Assembly: GCF_022539505.1 (NCBI RefSeq)
Contig: NC_061510.1
Location: 271,321,687-271,385,686 of the forward strand
Source of the DNA: Lolium rigidum
Lineage: Eukaryota; Streptophyta; Magnoliopsida; Poales; Poaceae
Direction of reading: 5' to 3'
DNA length: 64,000 nt
Shown: positions 1-11,190 of the stretch, piece by piece
How the letters are laid out: each line of letters opens with the position of its first letter
Position numbering within the stretch: position 1 is the first letter of the stretch
The notes under the pieces: model-generated
What the model saw: only the letters and a program-made list of their open reading frames with translations
Told to the model about the DNA's origin: nothing
The model's database searches: none
Translations under genes and position numbers: made by a program

Positions 1-492
1 AAGAACAAAACGAGCACGTGTTTGAGCAATGGTGGGGTGTTTTTTCGGGAGAGAGAAGGGAATGGCAGAGGAGGGAGAAAGCGGAGGTCCATGGGGCCCC
101 ACACCTTCCCTTGGTGCGGCCAGGGGGCCAGTCGTGCCACCACATGGTATTGTCGGCTAGTGGGTCCCCTAGGCTGCCCCAGGTGCCTCTCTGCCCCTTT
201 TCATGCGTAAAAATTTTCTATACATTTTTTGGAATTTTTCGAGAAACTTTATTTTTGGGCAAATTTCAGAATTTGAATAAATCTAATGCAGGAAAATGAA
301 TATGGAACGATGAAAAACCAAATCAAAACCAAATCTACAACAACTCTAAGACATTCTAATATAAAGTCAATCAATGGTACATAGGTGAAAACATAGTTTC
401 ATTCATTCAAAATTACTTTGCTAACAAGGTTGATCAAGTCTTGTTATCAAAACAATTTTATATGAAGCAAAACTTTGCATTTCACACAATGA
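1..492. other. Unassigned repeat-like sequence at window edge
   Basis: No gene is supported here. Positions about 80-200 are GC-rich and contain a 'tggtgcggccaggg' stretch like those in the GC-rich parts of the TGATACGT-type LTRs elsewhere in the window. Positions 200-300 are AT-rich. Positions 300-492 directly follow the stop codon of the gag-protease relic on the minus strand and are probably its 3' untranslated region. No LTR terminus was found, so I cannot say where element A ends. The short reading frames here have no recognisable motifs. Confidence 0.4.
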
Positions 493-3123
493 TTATGTTA
501 CCTCAATCTCGATGGGAACAGTTCCAATCATGACAATATTATTCTCTTTCTTTGGCTTGAGAAAAGGCAAATGAAATTCCCCAATTTGGATAGTGTCAAC
601 ATTAATAATTGAGTTTAGACCATAATTCACATCAATCTTCTTGGGAAAATAAACCATATGCTCTTTGTCATTGACATTGAAAGTTAGGTTGCAATCAATA
701 ACAGCCCCTGCAGTGTTAAGAAAAAGTATCCCAAGAATAATAGACATATTATCATCTTCAGGCATTTCTAGCACAACAAAGTCAGTTAATATCATACAAT
801 GATGAGCAACTTGAGCAGGAACATCCTCACATATACCGGCAGGAATATAGTAGTAGACTTATCAGCCATTTGCAAAGATATATCAGTTTGTATTAAATTT
901 TCTAGATCAAGCCTCTTATAGAGAGAAAATGGCATAAGACTAACTTCTGCTCCCAAGTCACATAAAGCAGCTCTAACACATAATTATTTTTTATGGAACA
1001 TGGAATGGTGGGAATACCTGGATCACCAAGCTTCTTTGGAACCTTACCATTAAAAGAGTAATTAGCGAGCATAGTGGGGATTTTCCTCATTTGGAATCTT
1101 CCTTCTATTAGAGACAATATCTTTCATATACTTTAAATAAGGAGGCAATTTAATAGCACCAGTCAAAGGAATTTGCAAAAACAAAGGTTTCATCCATTCA
1201 CAAAACTTATATATCATAATGTTCTTCCTCCTTCGATTTATGTTTCTTATCAGGAAAAGGCATTGGTTTTTGCACCCAAGGTTCCCTTTCACTACCATGT
1301 TTAGTAGCAATGAAATCTTCCTTAGTGTATTTTGTATTCTTAGTATGCTTTTCGGGTTCTTCTTCAATTTCTTCTTGATGGGAAGCCTCATTTTTATCAT
1401 TACTACTTTCAGTTTCAGCATCAAAAATAGATATACTATTAGGATCCTTAGCTGGTTCAGAGGATTCTACAACATTTTTATGTTTCTTCTTATTTTTCTT
1501 AGACTTAGTCCTAGCATCATTAGCTTGTTGAGAATCTTGTTCAATTATCTTTGGATGTCCTTCAGAATATAGAGGATCCTGAATAGAAACACCACTTCTA
1601 GTTCTTATTTCATAAGCATGTTTTACCCTAGAAGCATTAACTAGCAAATCTTTTTGCACTTTAGTGAGCTGATCTATTTGAGTTTGAACCATACGGAAAT
1701 ATTTAACAAGCATTTTAACGTCATTAGAGGTTCTTTCCACAATATCTTGCAAATTATTTATAGCTCTAGAATTTTCCATTAGGTGATGTTCCACTCTCTT
1801 ATTAAAATTATCTTTCTTAACAATATAATTATCAAATTAATCTAACCATTGATCAAGAGGTTTAGAGTAGGTAATATCTCTATTATCAAATTAAGTGTTG
1901 GAGAGAGTGTACCTCAATAGTGGGAGAACGAGGGATTGGCTTACATAATTCTTCTATAGGTGGTAGATTCTTCACATCTTCAGATTTAATACCCTTCTCC
2001 TTAAGAGATTTCTTGGATTTTCTCATTACTCATCATTTTATTCAATCATTCCCATCTTCTTCGGTGTTGGTGTCGGCTCCGGTGTAGTCCAATCATCATA
2101 GTTCTTGCTTATTTTGGCCAATAATTTCTCAGCTTCAGCCGGAGTTCTTTTCCTGAAAACACAACCAGCACAACTATCCAGGTATGTCCTAGATTCAACG
2201 GTTAGTCCATTATAAAATATATCAAGGAGTTCATTTTTAGCTAATGGATGTTTAAGTGTAGTGCTCTAATTAAAGAACAAAATATTGCCCATGATTCAGG
2301 CAATTTATCTCCTTCTACCTGCACAAAGTCAAAGATTTTCTGCAAAACAGCATGTTGAGCACTAGCAGGAAAATATTTTTGAAAGAAGGCATTAACCAAA
2401 CCAATAGGCCTATCAATAGATCCAGGAGACAAATTATCATACCAAACTTTAGCTGCTCCTTTCAGAGAGAAAGGAAAAAATTTAGTGACAAAGTAAGTGC
2501 ATATCTTAATATCATCGGAGAATAAATTACTCAAAGTAGAGAGTTCATTCATATGTTTCATAGCACTTTCATTTTCAGTACCACAGAAAGGTTCTTTCTC
2601 AACAATAGATATGTAAGACAAATCCAGAGAGAAATCATAATCCTTATCTCTAATATTTATGGGAGATGTGGCAAACTTAGCATTAGGAGACAAATTATAT
2701 CTAACGTACTCGTCTTACAAGAAGACTTTTCATAGCACTTTCATCTCTAGTGGCATGACATTATTCAATGAAGTCATCATCAAGCTCAATATAAGTTTCA
2801 TCAAGATTATCAATAGGATTCCCCCTAGCTTCAGGTGAACTAACAGGTGTAATAGTATTTTCAGCATTCTCAATTTGTTTAGCTTTAGCAATTGTGGTAT
2901 CTAGGAAAGAACCTAGCGAACCACTCTTATCAAGCATAGTAGAAGCATCATCAAAATTATCAAGAGCATTATCAGATTCAGCAGAAGTAGCAGTAGCATG
3001 TGGTGGAGTAAGAAGCTTACTCATAACAGATGGAGAATCAAGAGCAACACAGGTGTTCAGAGTTGTACCTCTTCTTGTAGTGGACGGAAATATAGGGAAC
3101 TTCGATTCAGGAGCTTTCCCCAT
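493..3123 (-). pseudogene. Gag-protease polyprotein relic of element A
   Basis: Ty3/Gypsy-type gag and retropepsin-like protease, broken into several frames. The likely start is the ATG at 3123, with MGKAPESKF as the first residues. The frame from 3123 to about 2761 gives the acidic gag N-terminus (motif DETYIELDDDF). 2693-2241 gives the conserved gag core with FPFSLKGAAKVWYDNL and KYFPASAQHAVLQ. 1794-1207 gives the charged gag C-terminus with TRSGVSIQDPLY and Lys/Glu-rich repeats. Around 1117-900 the protease active-site block is readable as CDLGAEVSLMPFSLYKRL, in a frame shifted from the neighbouring ORF; D-L-G-A replaces the usual D-T/S-G, as in Athila/Tat-type elements. 795-493 gives the protease C-terminus with MSIILG, ending EIEVT and stop. 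At least four breaks are visible. No reverse transcriptase follows. A functional product is unlikely. Confidence 0.8.
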
Positions 3124-3182
3124 AATAAATAAATTGCAGTGAACAATATCACCTTCAAGTGGGCTTGTAAATAAAGCTATGC

Positions 3183-3200
3183 TCCCCGGCAACAGCGCCA
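3183..3200 (-). other. Primer-binding site of element A (tRNA-Asp type)
   Basis: Read on the minus strand this is TGGCGCTGTTGCCGGGGA, which pairs with the 3' end of plant tRNA-Asp(GUC) with one mismatch. It lies 11 nt from the LTR end, farther than the usual 0-5 nt; the same long gap is seen in elements B, C and E. Confidence 0.8.
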
Positions 3201-3211
3201 GAAAATAGTCT

Positions 3212-4625
3212 TGATGACCCACAAGTATAGGGGATCGCAACAGTCTTCAAGGGAAGTAAAACCCAAATTTATTAATTCGACACAAGGGGAGCCAAAGAAT
3301 ATTTATAAGCTTTAACAAGTGAACTGTCAATTCACCTGCACATGAAAATAGACTTTCTCGCAACAGTTTATCAGTAGTAACAGTTTTATAGCAGTGGTAG
3401 TAGTAAAGTAATAGCAGCAGCAAAATAAAAACACCAGTAGTGATGATTGCAGTAGAGAGCAAGATTAAAATACTGTAGGCACAAGGATGGATGAACGAGT
3501 GTTGCATGAATGAGAGAGTCCATATAATAACAAGACATAGGCATTGCAAGTAATAATGATATAAGCATCCTAGCATAATATAACCATAGGCGTGCGTTCC
3601 TATTTAGTCGTGCGTGCTCGCAATGAGAAACTTGCACGACATCTTTTGTCCTACCAGCCCGTTGCAACGGGGCCTCTAGGGAAACTACTGGTAATTAAGG
3701 TACTCCTTTTAATAGAGTATCGGAGCAAAGCATTAACACTCCATGAACACACGTGATCCTCACATCATTTCCGTCCCCTCCGGTTATCCCAATTATCTTC
3801 ACCTTGGGGCCTCGGGTTCCGGACAACAATATGTGTATACAACTTGCAGATATGATCAAAAACAATAATTATCCTCATGAATCAATAACATGTTCAGATC
3901 TGTGAACATGGCACTCGGGCCCAAAGTGACAAGCACTAAGCACAACAAGTTGCAACAATGTTAAAAATACTAACAACGGATACTAGGCAATATGTCCATA
4001 ACAATCTTATAGCTATTACATGACCAATCTCATCCAATCCCTACCATCTCCTACAGTCTACAACAGGGAATTACTCACACATGGATGGGGGAGTCATGGA
4101 TGTTTGATGGAGAGGCGTCGGTGATGGTGATGGCGATGGCGATGATCTCCTCCAAATCCCCGTCCCGGTAGGGTGCCAGAACGGAGTTTCTGGTCCTAGA
4201 TTGGGATTTCTAGCGGCGGCGGAGCAGCAGAACTCTTTCTGAAAAACGTCGAACCCCCCTTGGTATTCAGGTTAGGAGGCTTATCAATTGTATCTGATAG
4301 TGCGAAGGAGAGGTCGAGGGGGTCGAGGCGGCCAGACCACCCCTAGGCGCGGCCAAGGCCTAGCCCGCTCCTAGGGTAGGTGTGGGCCCCTCGTGGCCCC
4401 CCTCCAGCTCGTCTTCTGGATCCGGGAGTCTTCAGGTGAAATATGGTTTTTTCTATATTTTTCTGGGAATTTTCCCAAAAGTTGGATTTCTGCACAAAAA
4501 CGAGACACCAGAGCAATTCTGGTGAAAACAACGTTAGTCCGCGTTAGTTATATTCAAAATACACAAGATAGAGGGCAAACAACAACAAAAGTGTTCCGGA
4601 AAGTAGATACGTTTTGGACGTATCA
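3212..4625 (-). repeat. 5' LTR of element A (1414 bp)
   Basis: On the minus strand the LTR runs from TGATACGTCCAAAACGTATC to ..GGGTCATCA, so the ends are TG..CA. The first 20 bases hold the inverted repeat GATACGT/ACGTATC. The inner boundary is fixed by the tRNA-Asp primer site 11 nt away. The end near the primer site has the 'bright-line' sequence typical of these grass elements (a polyadenylation-region AATAAATTTGGGTTTTACT on the minus strand). The partner LTR is outside the window, so neither TSD nor age can be judged. Confidence 0.8.
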
Positions 4626-5245
4626 ATTGGCAAACTTTGGTTTCTTAGTAGTTGGATTCACGAGTAGAGCTCATACTAAGTACAGGTGAAGGCTAGCAAA
4701 AGACTAGGAGCGACTAACTAAGAGAGCAATAATGGCCATAATCATGCTTAGCGATAAAACATTATTAATCAAAGCATAAATTGATATTACAAGTCAAAAA
4801 CTAAATGATCATAGAGGCTTGTGGTGACTGGTTTGTAGTCATAACATGGTATAAGCATGTGCCAAGTCAACCCATTTAAAGCATCAAAGGAAAATACCAC
4901 AATATTATGCTTTTGTATGATGAAAACAACACATGATTCTTTCAATGGCACATTAAGCACTCTCAGCTATTTGAGACAAGTCATGCTACAAAAATAAATA
5001 CTAAGCATATGATTAAAATAACATCTAACATGACATGCTGTCTAAGCCACAGTCTAAACAAGCTTCCTTTTGCACCACTATAAGCATGAAACATTTTACT
5101 CATCTCCAACACCAACAATTTATTTGAAACAAATCTCATAGATAATAATCAATAAAGACTAGAGAGCTAATCATACCCAACTAAAGAAAACTAACAAGCT
5201 CTGAACAAAATACGAGTGGAAAACAAGAGCTAAACGCATTACTAG
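4626..5245 (-). other. 3' non-coding internal fragment of element E
   Basis: AT-rich sequence with no ORF, between the LTR of A and the 5' LTR of B. It is assigned to E because host sequence on the far side of B resumes at 34500 after a shared CTAG duplication. Its minus-strand text also resembles the 3' non-coding zone of elements B and C, with a run near 'CCAACTACTAAGAAACC' resembling B near 9175. The assignment is an inference; an alignment to a complete relative would settle it. Confidence 0.5.
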
Positions 5246-6838
5246 TGATACGTCTCCGACGTATCGATAATTTCTTATGTTCCATGCCACATTATTGATG
5301 ATATCTACATGTTTTATACACATTATATGTCGTATTTATGCATTTTCCGGCACTAACCTATTAACGAGATGCCGAAGAGCCAGTTGCTGTTTTCTGCTGT
5401 TTTTGGTTTCAGAAATCCTAGCAAGGAAATATTCTCGGAATTGGACGAAATCAACGCCCAGGGTCCTATTTTTGCACGAAGCTTCCAGAAGACCGAAGGG
5501 GAAAGGAAGTGGGGCCACGAGGCGCCGACACAACAGGGCGGCGCGGCCCAGATCTTGGTCGCGCGGCCCTAGTGTGTGGGGCCCTCGTGTGGCCCCCGCG
5601 TTGCCCTTCCGCCTACTTAAAGCCTTCGTCGCGAAACCCCCAGTACGGAGAGCCACGATACGGAAAACCTTACTGAGACACCGCCGCCGCCAATCCCATC
5701 TCGGGGGATTCTGGAGATCGCCTCCGGCACCCTGCCGGAGAGGGGAATCATCTCCCGGAGGACTCTTCACCGCCATGGTCGCCTCCGGAGTGATGACTGA
5801 GTAGTTCACCCCCGGACTATGGGTCCATAGCAGTAGCTAGATGGTTGTCTTCTCCTCATGTGCTTCATTATCGGATCTTGTGAGCTGCCTAACATGATCA
5901 AGATCATCTATCCGTAATTCTATATGTTGTGTTTGTCGGGATCCGATGGATAGAGAATACTATGTTATGTTGATTATCAACCTATTACCTATGTTTTGTT
6001 TATGATCTTGCATGCTCTCCGTTATTAGTAGAGGCTCGGCCAAGTTTTTGCTCTTAACTCCAAGAGGGAGTATTTATGCTCGATAGTGGGTTCATGCCTC
6101 CATTAAATCTGGGACGAGTGACAGTAAAGTTCTAAGGTTGTGGATGTGTCTGTTGCCACTAGGGATAAAACATTGATGCTATGTCCGAGGATGTAGTTAT
6201 TGATTACATTACGCACCATACTTAATGCAATTGTCTCGTTGTTTTGCAACTTAATACTGGAAGGGGTTCGGATGATAACCTGAAGGTGGACTTTTTAGGC
6301 ATAGATGCATGCTGGATAGCGGTCTATGTACTTTGTCGTAATGCCCAATTAAATCTCACAATACTCATCATATCATGTATGTGCATTGTCATGCTCTCTC
6401 TATTTGTCAATTGCCCGACTGTAATTTTTTCACCCAACATGCTATTTATCTTATGGGAGAGACACCTCTAGTGAACTGTGGACCCCGGTCCATTCTTTTA
6501 CATCAAATACAATCTCATCGCAATACTTGTTCTACCGTTTTCTCGCAAACAATCATCATCCACACTATACATCTAATTGTTACAGCAAGTCGGTGAGATT
6601 GACAACCTCACTCGTTTCGTTGGGGCAAAGTACTTTGGTTGTGTTGTGCAGGTTCCACGTTGGCGCCGGAATCCCTGGTGTTGCGCCGCACTACATCTCG
6701 CCGCCATCAACCTTCAACGTGCTTCTTGGCTCCTCCTGGTTCGATAAACCTTGGTTTCTTTCTGAGGGAAAACTTGCCGTTGTACGCATCACACCTTCCT
6801 CTTGGGGTTCCCAACGGACGCGTTCTGTACGCGTATCA
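5246..6838 (+). repeat. 5' LTR of element B (1593 bp)
   Basis: Begins TGATACGTCTCCGACGTATC, with an 8-bp perfect inverted repeat around TCC, and ends ..GTACGCGTATCA. It matches 32892-34495 along its whole length with scattered differences, many of them CTG versus CTCG or CCG. A weak TATA-like TACTTAAAGCC lies near 5613, in the GC-rich part where these LTRs normally carry their promoter. Confidence 0.9.
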
Positions 6839-6849
6839 AGCATATTTTC

Positions 6850-6867
6850 TGGCGCCGTTGCCGGGGA
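6850..6867 (+). other. Primer-binding site of element B (tRNA-Asp)
   Basis: TGGCGCCGTTGCCGGGGA is a perfect 18-nt complement to the 3' end of plant tRNA-Asp including CCA. It lies 11 nt after the LTR end. Confidence 0.9.
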
Positions 6868-6925
6868 ACTGAAGAAAAATTCACACCACAAAGATTGCTA
6901 ACTCCCACGGCAACAGCATATTTTC

Positions 6926-6943
6926 TAGCGCCGTTGCCGGGGA
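6926..6943 (+). repeat. Second, mutated copy of the tRNA-Asp primer site in element B
   Basis: TAGCGCCGTTGCCGGGGA, 76 nt downstream of the first copy and embedded in a repeated 'gcatattttct' context. It has A for G at position 2, the same change as the second copy in element E (37851-37868). A duplicated leader therefore predates the split of B and E. Confidence 0.75.
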
Positions 6944-7169
6944 GATCAAGACACGCTGCAAGGGGAGTCTCCACAATCCAATCTCTTTACTTTGTTTTTG
7001 TCTTGCTTTATTTTATTTACTTTCTTGTTTGCTGCATTATATCAAAACACACAAAAAAATTAGTTGCTAGCTTTACTTTATTTACTGTCTTGCTCTCTAT
7101 ATCAAAAACACAAAAAAATTAGTTACTTGCATTTACTTTATCTAGTTTGCTTTATTTACTACTGCTAAA

Positions 7170-7851
7170 ATGAGTAATCCTCGAAGTTGAAGTTCGTTCG
7201 TTTAAACAACAAGGTGGAGAAAGTTTTAAAGATGCTTGGTATAGAATTAGTGATGCTCATCATAGGTGCACTAAGAAACACTCCACTATTATCCTACTTA
7301 GGAACTTTTATGTTGGTATATCTAGTTGGAATAGGTATGTTCTTGATACTCTTTCGGGGGGTAATTTCCTAGGTACTCCTGCTTTAGAAGCTATTTGCAT
7401 CATTGAGAGTCTATTTGGAATACCGCCTGTTAATGAAACTAAAAGCGAAATCTCTCTTGAGGATGTTATGAAAAAACTGGAAACCATAGAGAAAAAATTT
7501 CCAAGTGTTGAAACTAAATTGGAAATGTTACTTGATAAAACTGATGAACTTGATAAATCCTTAGGAGGAATTGATGAAAGAATTAGTGTCCTAGGAACTT
7601 GTGTTGTCCATGATAATCAAATCAATAGGATTGGCGAACTTGAAAAAGCTGTGGGAACCTTGGGATCAACTTTTTCTTCTCTTAAGTTTAAGGAGAAAGC
7701 TTATGTGGGTAAGGAGCAAAAATTTATGTATGTCTCTAAAGTGTCTAAACCAAAAAAATATTATTATAGGCCTAAAATTGACAAAGCCCTTAGTACCACT
7801 ACGGATGGGGGACCTTATGATATCGATGCTCCATCTCTTGATAACACTTGA
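7170..7851 (+). pseudogene. Gag-like ORF of element B, broken once near its start
   Basis: The likely start is the ATG at 7170, about 330 nt after the LTR. The frame is interrupted within the first ten codons at a CTCG (7180-7183), where one extra base shifts it; after that point a single open frame runs to the stop at 7849-7851. The middle part contains FKDAWYRISDAHHR and LLRNFYVGIS, resembling the gag core of Gypsy-type grass elements. Residues translated from 7468 on form a heptad-rich coiled coil (KKLETIEKKFPSVETKLEML), and the C-terminus is basic then ends DIDAPSLDNT. No zinc knuckle or protease follows. The break may be a sequencing error (see findings). The role as a particle protein is inferred from position and similarity to gag. 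Confidence 0.7.
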
Positions 7852-7897
7852 TATACACTTTCTGCGCCTAGCTGAAAGGCGTTAAAGAAAAGCGCTT

Positions 7898-7913
7898 ATG
7901 GGAGACAACCCAT
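7898..7913 (+). other. Post-stop hairpin ATGGGAGACAACCCAT
   Basis: Five-base arms ATGGG/CCCAT about 47 nt after the gag-like stop codon, preceded by AAGCGCTT. The same place in element C reads TGGGAGATAACCCA on the minus strand (27491-27504). Conservation with loop change suggests a selected RNA structure (inference). Confidence 0.55.
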
Positions 7914-8485
7914 GTTTTTACTACAGTATTTTTATTTTATATTTGAGTCTTGGAAGTTGTTAGTACTGTAGAAACCTCTCCTTATCTTAGTTTTGTGCAT
8001 TGTTGTGCCAAGTAAAGTCGTTGATAGTAAGGTTCATACTAGATTTGGATTACTGCGCAGAAACAAATTTCTTTGCTGTCACGAATTTCGACCTGCCTCT
8101 CTGTAGGTAGCTCAGAAAAATATGCCAATTTACGTGCGTTATCCTCAGATATGTACGCAACTTTCATTAAATTTGGACATTTTCATTTGATCAATTATGG
8201 TGCCTCAATAAAATCCATCTTTACGGACTGTTCTGTTTTGACAGATTCTGCCTTTTATTTCGCATTGCCTCTTTTGCTATGGTGGATGAATTTCTTTGTT
8301 CCATTAATGTCCAGTAGCTTTATGCAATGTCCAGAAGTGTTAAGAATGATTGTGTCACCTCTGAACATGTGGATTTTTATTATGCACTAACCCTCTAATG
8401 AGTTGTTTCGAGTTTGGTGTGGAGGAAGTTTTCAAGGATCAAGAGAGGGAGATGATACAATATGATCAAGGAGAGTGAAAGCTCT

Positions 8486-8570
8486 AAGCTTGGGGATGCC
8501 CCGGTGGTTCACCCCCGCATATTTTAAGAAGACTCAAGCGTCTAAGCTTGGGGATGCCTTGGGCATCCCC
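8486..8570 (+). repeat. Repeated polypurine-like motif and hairpin in element B
   Basis: AAGCTTGGGGATGC occurs at 8486-8499 and 8544-8557, and again at 32878-32891 directly before the 3' LTR, where it acts as the polypurine tract. The second copy runs into GGGGATGCCTTGGGCATCCCC (8550-8570), a hairpin with 9-bp arms and a 3-nt loop. The same arrangement is present in element C. Confidence 0.7.
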
Positions 8571-11057
8571 TTCTTCATCGACAACATTATCAGGTTCCTC
8601 CCCTGAAACTCTATTTTTATTCCATCACATCTTATGTGCTTTGCTTGGAGCGTCGGTTTGTTTTTGTTTTTGTTTTTGTTTGAATAAAATGGATCCTAGC
8701 ATTCATTGTGTGGGAGAGAGACACGCTCCGCTGTTGCATATGGACAAATATGTCCTTAGGCTTTACTCATAGTATTCATGGCGAAGGTTGAATCTTCTTC
8801 GTTAAATTGTTATATGGTTTGAATCGGGAAATGCTACATGTAGTAATTCTAAAATGTCTTGGATAATTTGATACTTGGCAATTGTTGTGCTCATGTTTAA
8901 GCTCTTGCATCATATACTTTGGACCTATTAATGAAGAAACACCTAGAGCTTGCTAAATTTGGTTTGCATATTTGGTCTCTCTAAAGTCTAGATAATTTCT
9001 AGTATTGAGTTTTGAACAACAAGGAAGACGGTGTAGAGTCTTATAATGTTTACAATATGTCTTTTATGTGAGTTTTGCTGCACCGGTTCATCCTTGTGTT
9101 TGTTTCAAATAACTTTGCTATCCTAAACCTTGTATTGAGAGGGAATACTTCTCATGCATCCAAAATCCTTGAGCCAACCACTATGCCATTTGTGTCCACC
9201 ATACCTACCTACTACATGGTATTTCTCCGCCATTCCAAAGTAAATTGCTTGAGTGCTACCTTTAAAATTTCCATTCTTTACCTTTGCAATATATAGCTCA
9301 TGGGACAAATAGCCTAAAAACTATTGTGGTATTGAATATGTACTTATGCACTTTATCTCTTATTAAGTTGCTTGTTGTGCGATAACCATGTTTCGGGGAC
9401 GCCATCAACTACTCTTTGTTGAATATCATGTGAGTTGCTATGCATGTCCGTCTTGTCCGAAGTAAGGGAGATTTACCACTTTAATGGTTAGAGCATGCAT
9501 ATTGTTAGAGAAGAACATTGGGCCGCTAACTAAAGCCATGAATCATGGTGGAAGTTTCAGTTTTGGACATATATCCTCAATCTCATATGAGAACATTAAT
9601 TGTTGCTAAATGCTTATGCATTAAAGACGAGTCCATTATCTGTTGTCTATGTTGTCCCGGTATGGATGTCTAAGTTGAGAATAATCAAAAGCGAGAAATC
9701 CAAATGCGAGCTTTCTCCTTAGACCTTTGTACAGGCGGCATGGAGGTACCCCTTTGTGACACTTGGTTAAAACATGTGTATTGCGATGATCCCGGTAATC
9801 CGAGCTAATTAGGACAAGGTGCGGGCACTATTAGTACACTATGCATGAAGCTTGCAACTTGTAAGATATAATTTACATGATACATATGTTTTATTACTAC
9901 CGTTGACAAAATTGTTTCTTGTTTTTAAAACCAAAGCTCTAGCACAAATATAGCAATCGATGCTTTCCTCTTTGAAGGACCTTTCTTTTACTTTTATGTT
10001 GAGTCAGTTCACCTATTTCTCTCCACCTCAAGAAGCAAACACTTGTGTGAACTGTGGTGACCCGGCATACCACTGCATGGTGTAGTATGCAAGTCTGATA
10101 TAACACCAATGAAACACAGTTCCACGGGCATTATATCGCTCAGAGTGGTACAACAGAAACATATGCGGGTCCAAGGCATGTCTATAGAATTACAACATCG
10201 ACTCTGTTACATAAGATCATCACAACCTCCTACTTTACAATGAGGTAAAACTGCAAATAAATTCCAGAAGAATGACTCGTAGTCTAGTCTTATCACGAAC
10301 TCTATTTGTAGAGTAATTCACTAACTACAGAGGCTAAGAATAGACTCTAGCTAAATAGGAGCTAGGTTTAGGAAGCTAGTTCCTTTCTATGGCTAAACTA
10401 GGTTTTTCTCCTTGTTGGATGTGGTCTCTGACTCTTCTGACAGGGTCCTGTCTCGTGAAGTAGTTGTTGACTCCTCAGCCTTCGAGTTGCCCAGTAGATC
10501 CTCCTTCGATGCCTCCATATCTAAGCAGGGGATTTAAGAGTGGGATGAGTACGAGCGTACTCAACAAGTTCATTATAGGAAAGAGGTGTTTAATGCACTA
10601 GCTATAGCATTAGACCAGAAAGTCTAATACCAATGCAAGTTTTCATAACCATTTCTTCAAAAGGTTGCTTTTATTCAGAAGAACTATGTCCGTCAGCCTT
10701 CACCGGTTTACTAGAACTTCATGGAGCTCCTTTCCGGCCGCGTTCGTAGTTCCATATCCCGGAACAGTGGAGTGACAGGTCACGGTTCTTTACACTCGCA
10801 GAGGTGTGTTGCTTTACCCATAAGAGATCTTAACCTTGGTGCCAACCAAGCTGCGAGCTTGTCCACACTTCCTATGGTGTGAGGCCCGGTATAAGGTCTA
10901 GCCAATCATGTTCCTCCGCTACCTCGAACACCCACCCTTTTGTAAGATTGTCCTCCCCTATATCCATGATGAGACCGTTCCGGCATTCATATGCCTTCCC
11001 CTATCATCATGGATAGACCGTTCCGGACACCTTACAATCCCTCATAGACCGCAATAC

Positions 11058-11190
11058 CGTGGGGACTTAAGGCTTCCCCAGCCTACCGCTTGTTCTTCGA
11101 ACGACAAGTGTCTACGGACCGTGCCGTGGGGACTTAAGGCTTCCCCAGCCTACCGCTTGCCGCCGACGGATACAAGTGTCTACGGTAAAG
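11058..11190. repeat. Tandem duplication of about 67 bp inside LTR D
   Basis: CGTGGGGACTTAAGGCTTCC starts at 11058 and again at 11125, each followed by CCCAGCCTACCGCTTG and ending CAAGTGTCTACGG. The middles differ (TTCTTCGAACGA versus CCGCCGACGGAT). The same duplication is in the other LTR near 20454 and 20521, so it predates the insertion. Confidence 0.75.

Larger units (their letters stand above)
493..4625 (-). mobile_element. Element A: partial gag-protease LTR retrotransposon (Sabrina/WHAM-like)
   Basis: Minus-strand LTR retrotransposon with its 5' LTR at 3212-4625, a tRNA-Asp-type primer site at 3183-3200 and a degenerate gag-protease region at 493-3123. The 3' LTR is not in the window. 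The coding region ends after the protease with a stop codon near 493, and nothing like reverse transcriptase or integrase follows. In related grass elements that I know, gag plus protease is likewise the whole coding capacity, which suggests mobilisation in trans (inference). Its right edge meets sequence that I assign to element E, so A appears to be inserted in E. Confidence 0.75.
7852..10052 (+). other. Long non-coding 3' zone of element B, first part
   Basis: About 2.2 kb with no convincing ORF. It is closely related, in reverse orientation, to 24968-27547 of element C, so it is conserved between families whose coding regions differ. It holds a post-stop hairpin (7898-7913), two AAGCTTGGGGATGC motifs (8486-8499, 8544-8557) and a GC-rich hairpin (8550-8570). 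It continues at 32499 after the insertion of element D. Confidence 0.8.
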
